A stretch of 64,000 nucleotides of DNA from Aphrophora alni (lineage: Eukaryota > Arthropoda > Insecta > Hemiptera > Aphrophoridae). Where the stretch lies: positions 104,121,989 through 104,185,988 of the forward strand of contig OY740772.1 in the NCBI GenBank assembly GCA_963513935.1, in the 5' to 3' direction. The notes beneath the pieces are model-generated. The model was given only the letters and a program-made list of their open reading frames with translations. It was not told the origin of the DNA and searched no databases. The translations under genes were made by a program, and so were the position numbers. The first letter of the stretch is position 1. The number at the start of each line of letters is the position of its first letter. This document shows positions 46,521 to 57,540 of this stretch, piece after piece.

Positions 46521-47315
46521 GGACCTCAAACCAAAAACGTTCTTTTCGAAATGGCGGCTTTTTAAACAGTTTTATTGTTGATATCTCCTGTGTTATTTCA
46601 ACTTATATTAAATTAGATAACAATTTTCAGATTTAAATTTCTCGTTTCGTGGTATTTTAATTCATCGCCGTTTCTCCGTAAATGTTGTTAACACGTGTAA
46701 AAATATTTACTTTAATTAGCACTTCGTGTGATCAATTTTTCTGTATTCATCTTTGTGAAACATTTTTTTAAATATAAACTATAAACATTTTTGATTCTTT
46801 GTGAAGTGATCCCAAAACTACTTCATAACTATATAAAGAATTACATTTTGGTAAATGTCATAAAATCTATCAAAATTCTGTAATTAAATATATTATACAA
46901 AAATTAAGTATAAAAAAAAAAATTAAAAACAGAAAAGAAAAGAAAGAATGTAAGCTTTAGATCTTAAAATTTTTATATTCTTTAAGGTATAACTAAACTA
47001 ATTTTAAATTGTTTAAATTAAAATTGACACCTTTTCACTTATTTTTGACGTTTTTCTTTTTTGTTTTTGTCATCTAACGATACGTTTATTCAAGTATAAG
47101 TTTCATTGCTAATAAGTTATATATCATAAAAATATTCCTCAAAAATGAGATGACACATTTTTATCCTTTGGATAAAATAAATGTTCCTCCTATCCTTTTG
47201 AACTCCTGAAATATTTGTACACCATATATTAGTAGTTGTCATGACTACGGGGAAAAAACAGTAAAGTCTAATGATAGTAAACTGAATAGAAAATTTACCT
47301 TTATAAATGTATTGG
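46521..47315. other. AT-rich non-coding stretch
   Basis: Nothing recognised. Confidence 0.5.
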
Positions 47316-47490
47316 TATCGCAGTCAAAAGAAAGCAAACAATTAATTTCATAAAGACACAAACTTACTACCCACAAACCTTTTGTTGTTAACGAAGTAAT
47401 CTGTAGTGTATTCAAAAATAGAAGAAGGGAGGGGAAGCTGTAGCTTCGTTAGCTTATGAACACGTCTCCACGGTGAAGACGTGGGGTAAT
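47316..47490 (+). repeat. Dispersed repeat family B (copy 3)
   Basis: Same words as the copy at 10441-10640: GCAGTCAAAAGAAAGCAAAC, TTTTGTTGTTAACGAAGTAA, GCTTCGTTAGCTTATGAACA. Confidence 0.65.
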
Positions 47491-47624
47491 TATTATCGTC
47501 AGGTTGTCACAACTTTAGTACTCATGTTTTTATATGAAAGTTCTGTTTTATTCCATTTGGTGTATCCACAAGTACAGCTCATTTCTAGTGGATAATTAGG
47601 GGTATTACATTTTTTCCCATTGTT

Positions 47625-47880
47625 TTTCAAAGGCGAAATACCTCTCAATCATCGTCGCCTGATAAAAGTGAAGAAAATAACATTAAATTAAGACTGTCCC
47701 TTTATAAGACAGTCCTTTAACCTAACCTAACCTAACCTAACCTATCCCTCTATAGCGTCAGAGACGGAAGAAAACAAACATTGCCCAAAGGAGACCTAAT
47801 AGGAAAGTAATGGATCTAACCCAAAACTACACGAAAAAAATTGTATATCCCGATATGATCCCTTAGGATTGCCAAGTCTA
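47625..47880 (+). repeat. Dispersed repeat family A (copy 7) with telomere-motif insert
   Basis: Full-length copy, except that the segment normally reading CTAGCCCTCGAATAC is replaced by a GACTGTC/GACAGTC hairpin and a run of telomeric units. Confidence 0.75.
47719..47744. repeat. Interstitial telomeric repeat (CCTAA)n
   Basis: Four perfect CCTAA units (47721-47740) with a partial unit on each side. TTAGG/CCTAA is the telomere unit of most arthropods. It sits inside a dispersed repeat, so it is an internal insertion and not a chromosome end. Confidence 0.85.
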
Positions 47881-48910
47881 TACTGAAAACCTCTGAGAGC
47901 TCAAATGTTTTGAATCAAATTACATTTGTGTTGTAATTACAGAGTAACAAAATAGAGTTGTAAACATAAAACGCATCATTGAATTCTGATGAATATTTAT
48001 ACATAAATTAATCAGAACTCGACAAAATAATAAAATAAACCGAAGTTCTGTGTTTTTCTAAAGACAGAAATTTTATGGCGACGTTACAGGTTATATAACT
48101 ATGTTTTCCTTTCCATTCTTCCCAACAATTGCGGAGAACACGGTTACGTCCACGATGAGAACTTTTATGAAATGTTAATATAAATCGACAAACAAACCAA
48201 ATGGAGACAGAGTTACTACAATACTTTACGTTTGACCCACTTTTTGTTGAAGTTTTTAATAACTAAAATAAACTTTTATTTTTTATGTTTTCTACTTTTA
48301 ACCTGTATTTTAATAATTTTATTTCTAGTATTGTTATTTATACAGTATTGATGATTTTTTAATGGCTATGTTCTTTCCTCCAGAAGATTCCTATTTTTTT
48401 AACATTTAATAAAAAACATGTTTTTTGTAGTTAATTAACTTGAATTTAAATTCCATACCTCGACGTTAGTAAACACAAAGTTTAAAGTGCCCTTGTTTAA
48501 ATTGCATGTATAGCAAACATGAGTTATAACTTCTGCCAAAGTGGACTTGTTTGTTTTAATTGTTTTAGTTAAGTACAGTCTGATTAAAAAATACACATTG
48601 TAAAGTCAAAGTGAAACCAACTTCAATAATTTTCCCAAACAATCAACGGAAAGAGCTTATGAGCTTGGTACAAAGGAAAAAGTCCTGAATCCTTAACTTT
48701 TAAAATTCACTGTAAAATCAGAATTACTGTATTAGTGAATAAATCATAAAAATAAAGGTTTTAGTAAGAAATTTTAAAGTTAGCTGCCATATTTGAAAAC
48801 CGTAATCACTTTAAAAGTTTACAAATATGTTATTTTAAATATCAGAAATTTTAATGAAGGTTTATACTTTTCATGGTCCATGAAAGTATTTCATGGGACG
48901 TTTACGTAAT
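47881..48910. other. AT-rich non-coding stretch
   Basis: A small palindrome TTCATGGTCCATGAA lies near 48874. No gene seen. Confidence 0.5.
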
Positions 48911-49015
48911 ACCAATAAAAATCTATTTTTAAAATTATTACGTAATGGTGGAATATGTGTATTAATATTATTGTTTGTTCGGACATTTGCCATCATTTGT
49001 GTATAAGGAACAATA

Positions 49016-49057
49016 CACGACGTTTCGAGAGTATAAATCAACTCCCGTTATCAAGTG
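49016..49057 (-). ncRNA. Hammerhead-like tail, left arm of the 49-kb element
   Basis: On the minus strand: TTGATAA where CTGATGA is expected, then a seven-pair stem CGGGAGT/ACTCTCG, then AAAC. The two core changes correspond to positions 3 and 8, which pair in the folded ribozyme. The base at the cleavage position appears to be G, which would block cutting. Confidence 0.4.
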
Positions 49058-49543
49058 CCTGACTCACAAACTAAAACATGCATACAGAACACACGCCTAG
49101 ATGTCTAGGCTTTTGTTCAGAAACTAAACCTAATGAAAAAAATACCCATATCAAACCCTGAACGGTCAAAAACTAAAAAGAAACTCGCATGTGATCAGGT
49201 AACAACAAGTCAAAGGAGATCATGAACAGAGTACACAGCAGCTGACAAATACCAACCAAAATAGGTCTGTTAACAACCAGTCACCGAATAACTAACGGTC
49301 GTGAAACAATCTGCCAACTAGTATGGGGGGGTTTAAGAAACCGGTTGTTAACGCCTAAAGCGTCCTCTCTTTTAATTTCCTAGCCTTTGAACGCGTTATA
49401 AATCCTTCGTTTTCAACAGTTAAAACTTCAGCCTTTTTTTCTTTAAGATTTTGTTTATTTTCAACAAAATTAGGTTTAGTTTCTGAACATAGGCCTAGAC
49501 ATCTAGGCGTGTGTTCGGTCTGCATGTTTTAGCTTAAGTTAGG

Positions 49544-49585
49544 CACTTGATAACGGGAGTTGATTTATACTCTCGAAACGTCGTG
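49544..49585 (+). ncRNA. Hammerhead-like tail, right arm of the 49-kb element
   Basis: Identical core and stem to the left arm on the opposite strand. The same reservations apply. Confidence 0.4.
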
Positions 49586-49647
49586 TATTGTTTCTTATAC
49601 ACAAATGATGCAAATGTCCAAAAAAAATAATATTAACACCAATAAAA

Positions 49648-50034
49648 TCCATAAAAAATGATTACCGTGTACATATTGTTAACTAAATGAAGTTTCAGTG
49701 AATACTAATCTTGTGTCGAACAAACTGTCCGTATTAAAAGTTCCGTAAATTATAAAAGTTTATGTATTTATAGCTCAACACTCCCTACAACGTTGTACTT
49801 GATTTACTTGTCATCACCGCACATTTTGTTTCCAGTTGTGTTACAGCATTTACGTGTTTATTTAATAAATGTTTTAGCTGTGACAATGTACGCATTATTC
49901 AATCCTGCGTCGACCATTAGCGACAGTTGTGACTTTGCGTACACTACGTGCTTTTTACCTTCAATATTACAAACATAAAATTTATTTCATGCATTATTTG
50001 ATATAGAGAAATGTTAATTATTCTTTTTCCTTCG
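49648..50034. other. Non-coding stretch
   Basis: Nothing recognised; a 61-codon frame has no domain. Confidence 0.45.
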
Positions 50035-50105
50035 TGTTTAAAGGTTAAATCCATCTCGGTCTTAATCGACTTACAGAAGAAAAGGATGAAGATAAAATGA
50101 ATAGA
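50035..50105 (+). repeat. Dispersed repeat family A (copy 8, 5' half)
   Basis: GTGTTTAAAGGTTAAATCCAT start and CTTACAGAAGAAAAGGATGA middle. The 3' half of the same copy is found 740 bp further on. Confidence 0.5.
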
Positions 50106-50845
50106 CTACCACTTGCGCCCTACACAAGTCGTCGCGAGTCAAGTCCGTTGAGGGCGGAGCCAGACGAACTGACCTTGAAGAAACCAATGGGGACCGTGCG
50201 GGTTTGCCAACTTGTTTCCCTGTTGTGACAGCGCTTTGCACCGGAATTATTTTGTAGTTACGTTCATTCAAGATGTTTCAGAAAATTATAGATACTGAAT
50301 TGCATTTTAAATCACAGTTGCAAAGAGCATTTAACGAACAATTTAAAAAATAAATATATTCCTAGCTATTGTCCTTCCTTGTAAGCAAATCATCAAAAAT
50401 AACAATATTTTTTCCCACTAAATATACAGATGTAATAGAAATCGTTCCCCTTAAATTTCGTCCTTAAATCGTCCCCCGCAAGAAACTTCAATTAAAAACT
50501 AATACTTATTTTTGTACTGAGTTATTGTTGTTGTACAGGGGAAATAATTATTACCGTAAAGGCAAAAAATAAATATTTACAGTACGGCTGTAATATGTAA
50601 AAATGTTAATGTCTCAGTTAGACTAAACATATTTAAGTTATTAAAACAAAAAACTATCATTTAAGTCATAAACATCTACGCAAACATAATGAAACTACTA
50701 TTAACATTGCAAAACGTCGGTAGCCTCGCGCAGGGAGCTCTTCCAATTGACTGCCGTACGATACTCTTGCTCTCCTATTGGCTATTACCCAACGGGCATG
50801 ATTCGTGGCGCATAGTATAATAGCTTCTCTCGTAGCTTAAAAGTA
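50106..50845. mobile_element. Possible 0.7-kb insertion with GC-rich ends
   Basis: It separates the two halves of one family A copy. Both ends are GC-rich and CpG-rich, unlike the surroundings, with loosely matching outer inverted words (ACTACCACTTGCGCC at left; GGCGCATAGTATA at right). The left end contains a 66-codon minus-strand frame without a known domain. The right end has CTATTGGCTATT (CCAAT type) and TATAATA, a promoter-like pair. It may be a DNA transposon remnant or a solo LTR. No target duplication was established. Confidence 0.35.
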
Positions 50846-50935
50846 GGAAGAGGATAGGAGTTGATCAAGAGAAACGTGATAAGAATACATAAAAAAATGT
50901 AGATCCAACTAGAGTCACTCAGGATTTCCAAGCCC
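50846..50935 (+). repeat. Dispersed repeat family A (copy 8, 3' half)
   Basis: Runs from AGGAAGAGGATAGGAGTTGA to GATCCAACTAGAGTCACTCA. Confidence 0.6.
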
Positions 50936-51560
50936 TTACTCACTATAAGTGAACCACTGTGAGTGACTTCAAAATTCTGGTAAAATTGAACTATGAACAG
51001 TGGAGTCGTCTTGGCTGTTTTGCACTTCCAATAAATCCAATTTGGCTAAACCTAACGAGCTTATACAATTTAACAATACTCCTAGACTAAGAAGTATCAT
51101 TAAATAATACGGCAGCTTCCGTACACTTGAACAAAACACCACAGGGAGAATTTGAAAAATATAAATACATTTTGATTATGATTTATCATTCGTTGGGATC
51201 ATAGTAGTCGTATAGAAGGTTGCCAACATTGGGATCTCTAAAACTGTAACTTTAAACTGTGAATCTTCCTTTTTTATGAGATTTTAAAACATGTTATACA
51301 ATTTTTGAAATTTTTGTAAATAACAACTCTCGATTTTTATAGTGATTTTAGATAGAACTTGTAATTTGAAAACTATTTTAATCTTGGGTATTTTTGTTAA
51401 TCCCAACCGTTTATAATCTTCGCCCGATGAATTTTGAAATTACTACTTGCTCGGTTTTTAGTGGGTGCTTTTAATTATTTAGGATAAAAATATTATTTCC
51501 CACGTAATAAAAGTCAGACAGACTATTTGAGTTTTCTTATGTGTCCGTCACGTGACTTCC
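50936..51560. other. Non-coding stretch
   Basis: Nothing recognised. Confidence 0.5.
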
Positions 51561-51565
51561 TTTTT

Positions 51566-51610
51566 CTACTATGACGCGTTTCTAGATTCACTCCATCATC
51601 AGAAACGTTA
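51566..51610 (-). ncRNA. Hammerhead ribozyme candidate, canonical core
   Basis: On the minus strand: CTGATGA (51596-51602), a four-pair stem II TGGA/TCTA with a GTGAA loop, GAAAC (51578-51582), the palindrome ACGCGT (51574-51579), and C at the cleavage position (51573), the commonest base there. Helix I is weak. About 150 bp of moderately GC-rich sequence precedes it on the minus strand, likely the 3' UTR of its parent element. No inverted partner was found. Confidence 0.55.
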
Positions 51611-52049
51611 TCACTCTCAGCCGAACAAGCTCTACGACACCGCTATCAGTCCAGCAACCTTCACCCGAGTGATTACATAACCTTGAGACGTCAGTTGTCC
51701 TTGGACCACCATACAGGATGCACCCCACGCTATAAAATTATACGTTTTCAGTGTTTGTGTGGTTTATTAAATGTTTGACGAGCTGGTAAGGATGATTCCC
51801 TTGTAAAATATGACACTATGATACTTAATTTAAAATTCAATTTAAACTAGATTCAAACTTCAACGTTATGGAGCAAACTACTTTTTTAAAACATGTTACG
51901 GTAAACCAAGTTTAGATTTCGTAGGTCCAAACTGCTCTTAATACACATTTACATTTCAAAAGGTTTGTTTGTAGCCATTCCGAATATTCATTTAATAATA
52001 ATAAATGTTGAAACTACCATCTTACAATATTCTATTTTCATCGCTATAT

Positions 52050-52086
52050 TACGACGACCGTTTCGGCTATTCAGCCATTTCAAGCT
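52050..52086 (-). repeat. Penelope-type 3' tail, decayed
   Basis: On the minus strand: CTTGAAATGGCTGAATAGCC then GAAACGGTCGTCG. The stem GGCT/AGCC and the GAAAC box are kept and the first core box is lost. Confidence 0.4.
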
Positions 52087-52654
52087 TTGTAGCCGGATAA
52101 TCCTTTGTCAATTAATTGTTAACAAAAACAATTAATCACAGTACATTAACACATCCACACAATAATAAATTTTAAAAAACAATTATATTCATTATAAATA
52201 ACAATAAATAGAACAGGGCAATTTCACTCCATTTAAACCAATCTATCAAGTAACGAAAACACAAAATTTAATTCTTCATCATCTGTGAGCAATATACATT
52301 TTTAATGCTATGGTCATAATTTACATGTATAACAAAGGATGTCATTCTATTCATTCACTTTTTCTGAATAGTTATTTCTAAAGTGAGTAATTTCCCATCA
52401 GGTGTAATAGATGACGTAATCTCCTACGAGAAATGTGTAAACCAACGCTACACCTGTGATATACCTTTGACAAATGATTGTCGTTCACAGCCAATAGGCA
52501 GTTGTTGGACGACAAACCACGTGATTTAAAATAAACAACCAAATATTAAAAGTGATTTTTTTGTTTTATTTTTAACCATTTCAATAATAGAAAATAATAA
52601 ACGTTCCATTCATGAAACTTAAAAAAAAAAAAAATTTAAACCCCTATTTTTAAA
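52087..52654. other. AT-rich non-coding stretch
   Basis: Nothing recognised. Confidence 0.5.
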
Positions 52655-52855
52655 GTTTAAAGTTAAAATCCAATTGGTCATCATCACCGTATATAAAAAA
52701 AGGGGGGAGAAATGACCATGAAATAAAGACTCCTAGCCCTAACGTCAACGTCGGAAGAGAACAAGAGTTTTTTCACGAAATACTTGTTATAAAGATGAAA
52801 GATAGAGATCCAACTAAAGAGTACATGAAAAAATATGTAGAACCAGCTGAGATTA
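52655..52855 (+). repeat. Dispersed repeat family A (copy 9)
   Basis: From TTAAAGTTAAAATCCAATTG through ATCATCACCGTATATAAAAA to TGTAGAACCAGCTGAGATTA; more diverged than the others. Confidence 0.55.
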
Positions 52856-53624
52856 CTATGCATGTACAGACATTAAATGAACGCCTATATGTACAAATAT
52901 GAACTTATTAACGTTTTTGACTTCAAATGTACAATACATCTTGAAACTTTAATCAAATATAAAACAACACACATCAAACACTTATGAAAGTATCAAGAAA
53001 AATGTATGTTCATGTAACAACTGAATATCATGATTTAGTCATTGAAATGTCGTCTTATTGCTAATAAAATGTTTTTTGGGGAAAATTGTGGTTTCCTTTC
53101 ATTTTGTTACGTTTATTTTAAGTCATTTATTTATCAAAAATATATATTTAACACTTTGTTCAGCAGTGTTAAGTGGATGCAAGAAAGACAAGCGCTGATA
53201 TTAAGAATCGGCTTTGAGATAAATAACGGTAACATAGTCCATTATATACTAGAGTCGAAATAGAAGTGGGATATTGTATATAAGTACGTAAGCAATATCT
53301 TAAGCACAGAAAAGATAGACATGAGAAAGTAGGAAGAGCTAAAATCTGCGCTCTAGCGAAGTATTTCTCAGAATCTGTTCCGCAAGAGGAGGAGAAGTGG
53401 TGAGAATAAAAGGAGACTTTTTACTCGGTAGGCCCACAGGAGAAGTCTGACATTGCTTAAGGATTGATTCTAGGAGAGACAAAATCCATGAAGATTTTCC
53501 TTCCCTTAGAAAAAAAAACATATAAACAAAAATTAGAGAAAATATAAAAAGATTATAAAAAATATACAGTTATGCGTCTTTAGAAATCTCCCATCTTCAT
53601 TTAATTATTACTACGCACAAAATC

Positions 53625-53880
53625 AATTCTATTGACTTCCAACATCATCCAAACCTTAAGCTTTAAATTCAAACTTTGTTTCAGTCAACTTGATAGAATT
53701 GTTTCTCACAAATATAACTTGAAATGTGGATGTGAATGTATTGCATTTGACGTACTCTAGAAATCTATTCAAAGCCGAGGGTCTTTATGTTGAGCTTATT
53801 GTAGTGGAAAGTTTGCAAGTGAAGCCAAGATTTAGTTCCATCACTTAACATTGCTGGGTTTTGTTGTTCCTATTAATTCT
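53625..53880 (+). repeat. Inverted repeat J, left arm
   Basis: Reverse complement of 56365-56640 over about 250 bp. Shared words are CAAACTTTGTTTCA, CTTGATAGAATTGTTTC and GAGCTTATTGTAGTGGAAAG. The arms enclose 2.5 kb. Confidence 0.65.
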
Positions 53881-54104
53881 CTTTGGGAGGATTAAGTCTT
53901 TACCGCTTTATATTGTTCTACGTTTAAAATGAAATTATTTTAATACTTCATAGAGAGAATTGATAATTTCCTGTTGCGATTTGAAAAATTACTGAATGAT
54001 GTTGTTAATTATTTGTATATAAGTAACACACTGCATTCAAAAAATAGTTGATGAATATTATTTAACTTACGTAAATGAGTCATTTTTTAAGAGTTTTTTT
54101 TATT

Positions 54105-54156
54105 CCGTCATCATAGCTGTTTCGGTATATCTTATACCATCATCAGATAACAAACA
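54105..54156 (-). ncRNA. Hammerhead-like motif with a strong stem II but a blocked site
   Basis: On the minus strand: CTGATGA (54140-54146), one U, the six-pair stem GGTATA/TATACC with an AGA loop, and GAAAC (54119-54123). The palindrome has decayed from ACAGCTGT to ACAGCTAT and the base at the cleavage position is G. It belongs to the same family as the 62.7-kb inverted dimer. Confidence 0.5.
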
Positions 54157-55499
54157 CAATTTAGGACTTCAAAACGGATTTTTTGATTCATCATATAACT
54201 TTCTCTACAATACGTAAAGGAAAGGAAAGTAACATGAAAATCAGATAAAATAGTTGTGTGTTGTCCATCGGCTGTGAACACCTATCATTTGTAACAAGTA
54301 GGCCTACATCAAAATACAATCTTGTTGAGCACTGTGGTGAAATTCACAATAGTGATGCGAATCTGCGAATTAGTGGAAATAATTAATAAAGAACAATTAA
54401 TCAGATAATTGTGTTTTATTTTAAAGTTTCTAGTGATTGTGGTTAGGGGCAAATTCGAATCACTAAAGTACATCAAAGGTGTAGCATTGGATTACACATT
54501 TATAAAATATTAAAGAGTATACGAAAGGAGCTCACATAAATTACTGTTTTGTTCCTTTTATTTTGACAGTTGTAATTACAATAATAACAATTTTAAAAAA
54601 TTTAAGCCGAAAACAACTTTATATTATAAATGTAATAAAATGTCTACGAAAGAAACTTTTTTTCCCCTCTATATATTACTCTTTTTTTTCTTTTTCTCTA
54701 CAGTTATAATTATAATAATAAAAACTTTAAAATATTAAAGATGAAAACAACTTTGTATGAAGTAATAAAAAGTATTTCATTAAATTAATTAATGTTTGTA
54801 ATTTCGAAGGCCGTATACGCTGTTAAATTTCTAATTTCTCACTAAATTAATAATAAAATTGCAATATTTATTTACCACAAAGTCACAACTGTCGGTAATG
54901 AGCGACAAAAATAGGTCTTTAAAAAATGCATGTCCAAAAACAATAACTAAGATTTGATTTGATTTTATACTCATGTTTCTGATATCCTTTAACTTACTAC
55001 AAAAACACCATGTTTAATGTGAAATTGTTTTTGACTTTTTGCTGATATATAAATATTTTGAGGTCCCTCAAGACCAGACATATGGTTTTATTAATGATGT
55101 ACGTCTGTTGTGTTGGCAGTACTCTACAACCTTTAACGTGTAGATCGATTTTAATCGGGACATTTTGTCGTTTTATAATATCTCAAAAATTTGGGTTTTA
55201 AAAAACATAAAATTACATTTTTTTTCAAAATCAGCCTTCACGATTTTGATAATATTTTGTAACCTTAAGTAACCTCTAAGGACTCAAATAAAAGTATTGA
55301 TTTCCATCTCTCCAAAAATGCTTGTTTGCGAGTTATTGGTTTAAAACTAACAATCGGTCATGAGAATGTTATAAAAGACGTAATTTCTCAAAATCGCATA
55401 TACCGATATCTTTAAAATTAAAATTAAAAGTGAAGATGAATTACCCAAATCTATGTGAAAATTCGTAAAACAAAAAAAAATAATTGGGAAAAAATTTCA
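54157..55499. other. Non-coding stretch with decayed repeats
   Basis: A local direct duplication lies at 54570-54650 and 54700-54780 (CAGTTRTAATTAYAATAATA, GAAAACAACTTT). A partial family C copy (CACAACTGTCGGTAATGAGC) lies near 54885-54905. No gene seen. Confidence 0.5.
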
Positions 55500-55740
55500 C
55501 CTAACATGTCATTATAAACTCGATTTCAATAAAATACGTGTTTATGACACAAGCAAAATAAGTTTAGGCTCTATTAAAATGTTTTTAAACATGGCGTCTA
55601 TAATTTATTTTTACATTTTTACTCACAACTATCAATCTGACATTTTTGGTGACGAAACTTTTCGTTTAGATAATAATTGATTTTAAGGATGACTGTGTGA
55701 AAATTGTGCAACTTTTATTTTTTTCGTAGGGTGAAGGGAG
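55500..55740 (+). repeat. Dispersed repeat family G (copy 3)
   Basis: AAACTCGATTTCAATAAA, CACAAGCAAAAT and ATGACTGTGTGAAAATTGTG are shared with 63130-63400. Confidence 0.5.
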
Positions 55741-56364
55741 GATTAGACATCAAGTCATTTATGAACAATGTTCTGGGTATATGAGTTGGAGGTATTCCGA
55801 AATGTGTAACTGACACATTCAGAGTACGGTAAGGTTCGTTTTAACATAAATGTAAATTTTCCTTTGATATTATACACACGTTTTAGAAAACTCTTTGTAA
55901 CGTAAGCAGCCTCAAGGAACTCCTTTGTCATTCAAAAATTGTATTTTAGCTCGTAGTCCAGATACATCCAATAGTTGTAGTGAAAACAAAGTTTGTCCTT
56001 ACAAAATATTCTGTAAAAATAAGAAGAATTCGTATATAACAGAGTTTAAAAAAAATACAATTAATTTTTTTTTTTATTTCCCTCTAAGTATAATTTTCTA
56101 TTAGATGTGATTTGGTAAATTCGAATATTTTACCTTTTGCACTTCATCAAACTATGTTCGAAATTATTAAAACGAATTTATTAGGCCTTGTTGAAAAGAT
56201 ACTTATTAATTAGCCCGTAATTAAATTATCTTAGAAAAGTATCTAATTTCGTTTGCAAACTTGACTGTACCTGAGTCTTTTTGAGCGAAGCGAAATTCTC
56301 TTTTATATTTTAAATTAGTTTCATTTAATCAAATTACATCGTCAATGATGCTAAAGGAAGTTAA

Positions 56365-56640
56365 CCAGAACAACAAAGCGCTACGGTGTTAAATGATGTG
56401 ACTAAATCTTGGTTTCACTCGCAAACTTTCCACTACAATAAGCTCAATACTGTATAACAACAAATCCTCCTACTGTGAATACATTTCTAGAGAACGACAA
56501 ATGCAACACATTCACATCTACAATACACTAACATTTCAAGTTAAATTTGTGTGAAACAATTCTATCAAGTTATGTGAAACAAAGTTTGCATTTCTCTCTT
56601 AACGTTTGCAAGATGTTAGAAGTACAATAATTGGTGCTTC
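56365..56640 (-). repeat. Inverted repeat J, right arm
   Basis: Partner of 53625-53880. No transposase frame is visible in the enclosed 2.5 kb. Confidence 0.65.
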
Positions 56641-57508
56641 ACTAGGATAATGGTAAGTACAACATGGTGGCGTTGTAAGGCTGATGTAATATTAGAATAA
56701 GGTAAATATACAGGGTTTAAAATAAATCATTGAATCACTATATGAAATCGTTACAGTATTACCATTTAAAGAGCAAGACATCATTATGTAAATTGTATTC
56801 TGTTTCAGACTAAATAAGGCGTATATATTATTTTCAAAGAAAGAATTATTTTACTAGGGATCATTCTTTCAGCCTATAATGAAATAAATTTTTTTTAAAT
56901 TGCATAATAAGAATTGTTAAAGTTAGTTAACTATCCATCAATTTTATAAAAATTCCTGCGTATATTCTGTGCAGTCAGTACCAGGGAATGGCTGGAAAGT
57001 AGAGGCCTACAGATAGCTATTCGGAAGGACAGAAAACTGAGCACAATCAGGAAAACAATTTTGAAACCATTTAGGAGAGTTGGAGCTTGTGTGACAAGAT
57101 ACGTAGCTCTAGGGTTGAAATTATTCATATGTTATTAAAAATGGCAGGACGATAGAAAAATATAGACTAGATACATTGGAGGAAAAATTACAGCAGACAA
57201 CATTGTAAAACACATAATCGTTTTGGGGAAACAATAGCAGACCTCTGTGAACTTTGTTAATTTGGTGATGAAGAATAAACAAGCCGACAAATTTCAAAGA
57301 TGACTGTAGACCCGAGGAATAAGATCCAAGAAAGAATGCAGCGAATAAAAAAATGAAAGCCTGGTGAGCCATGGAAGAAGGGTTGACGTACGTGATAGAT
57401 AAAGCTGAATAACAGTTCCACGTGCAACGAAAGTACTCTTGGATGAATGTTGGATAGAGTTTAGTGGGTCAATCAGATGAACTGGGAATCCAACACAATG
57501 GAGGACAT
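56641..57508. other. Non-coding or decayed retroelement sequence
   Basis: Between about 56930 and 57480 base composition is less AT-rich and reading frames on both strands are long but broken. I suspect a decayed LINE but could not identify any catalytic motif. Confidence 0.3.
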
Positions 57509-57539
57509 GTCCTGATGGTGCCTAATGCACCATCAGGAC
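57509..57539. repeat. Perfect 13-bp hairpin
   Basis: GTCCTGATGGTGC and its reverse complement are separated by the 5-nt loop CTAAT. It lies at the end of the suspected decayed LINE and could be its 3' terminal structure. Confidence 0.7.
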
Positions 57540-57540
57540 T

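Larger units (their letters stand above)
48921..49637. mobile_element. 717-bp inverted PLE-like element
   Basis: A 10-bp direct repeat ACCAATAAAA lies at 48911-48920 and 49638-49647. Inverted arms of about 180 bp lie at 48961-49140 and 49455-49637, more than 90% identical by eye. A 40-bp unique tail (48921-48960) is outside the left arm only. Each arm carries a Penelope-type tail motif and a GCCTAGATGTCTAGGC palindrome. The ~310-bp centre has no ORF. The architecture matches the 23-, 31- and 37-kb elements. Confidence 0.75.

Noticed and set aside
47700..47745. Chromosome end
   Set aside because: Only four CCTAA units, embedded inside a dispersed repeat with ordinary sequence on both sides.
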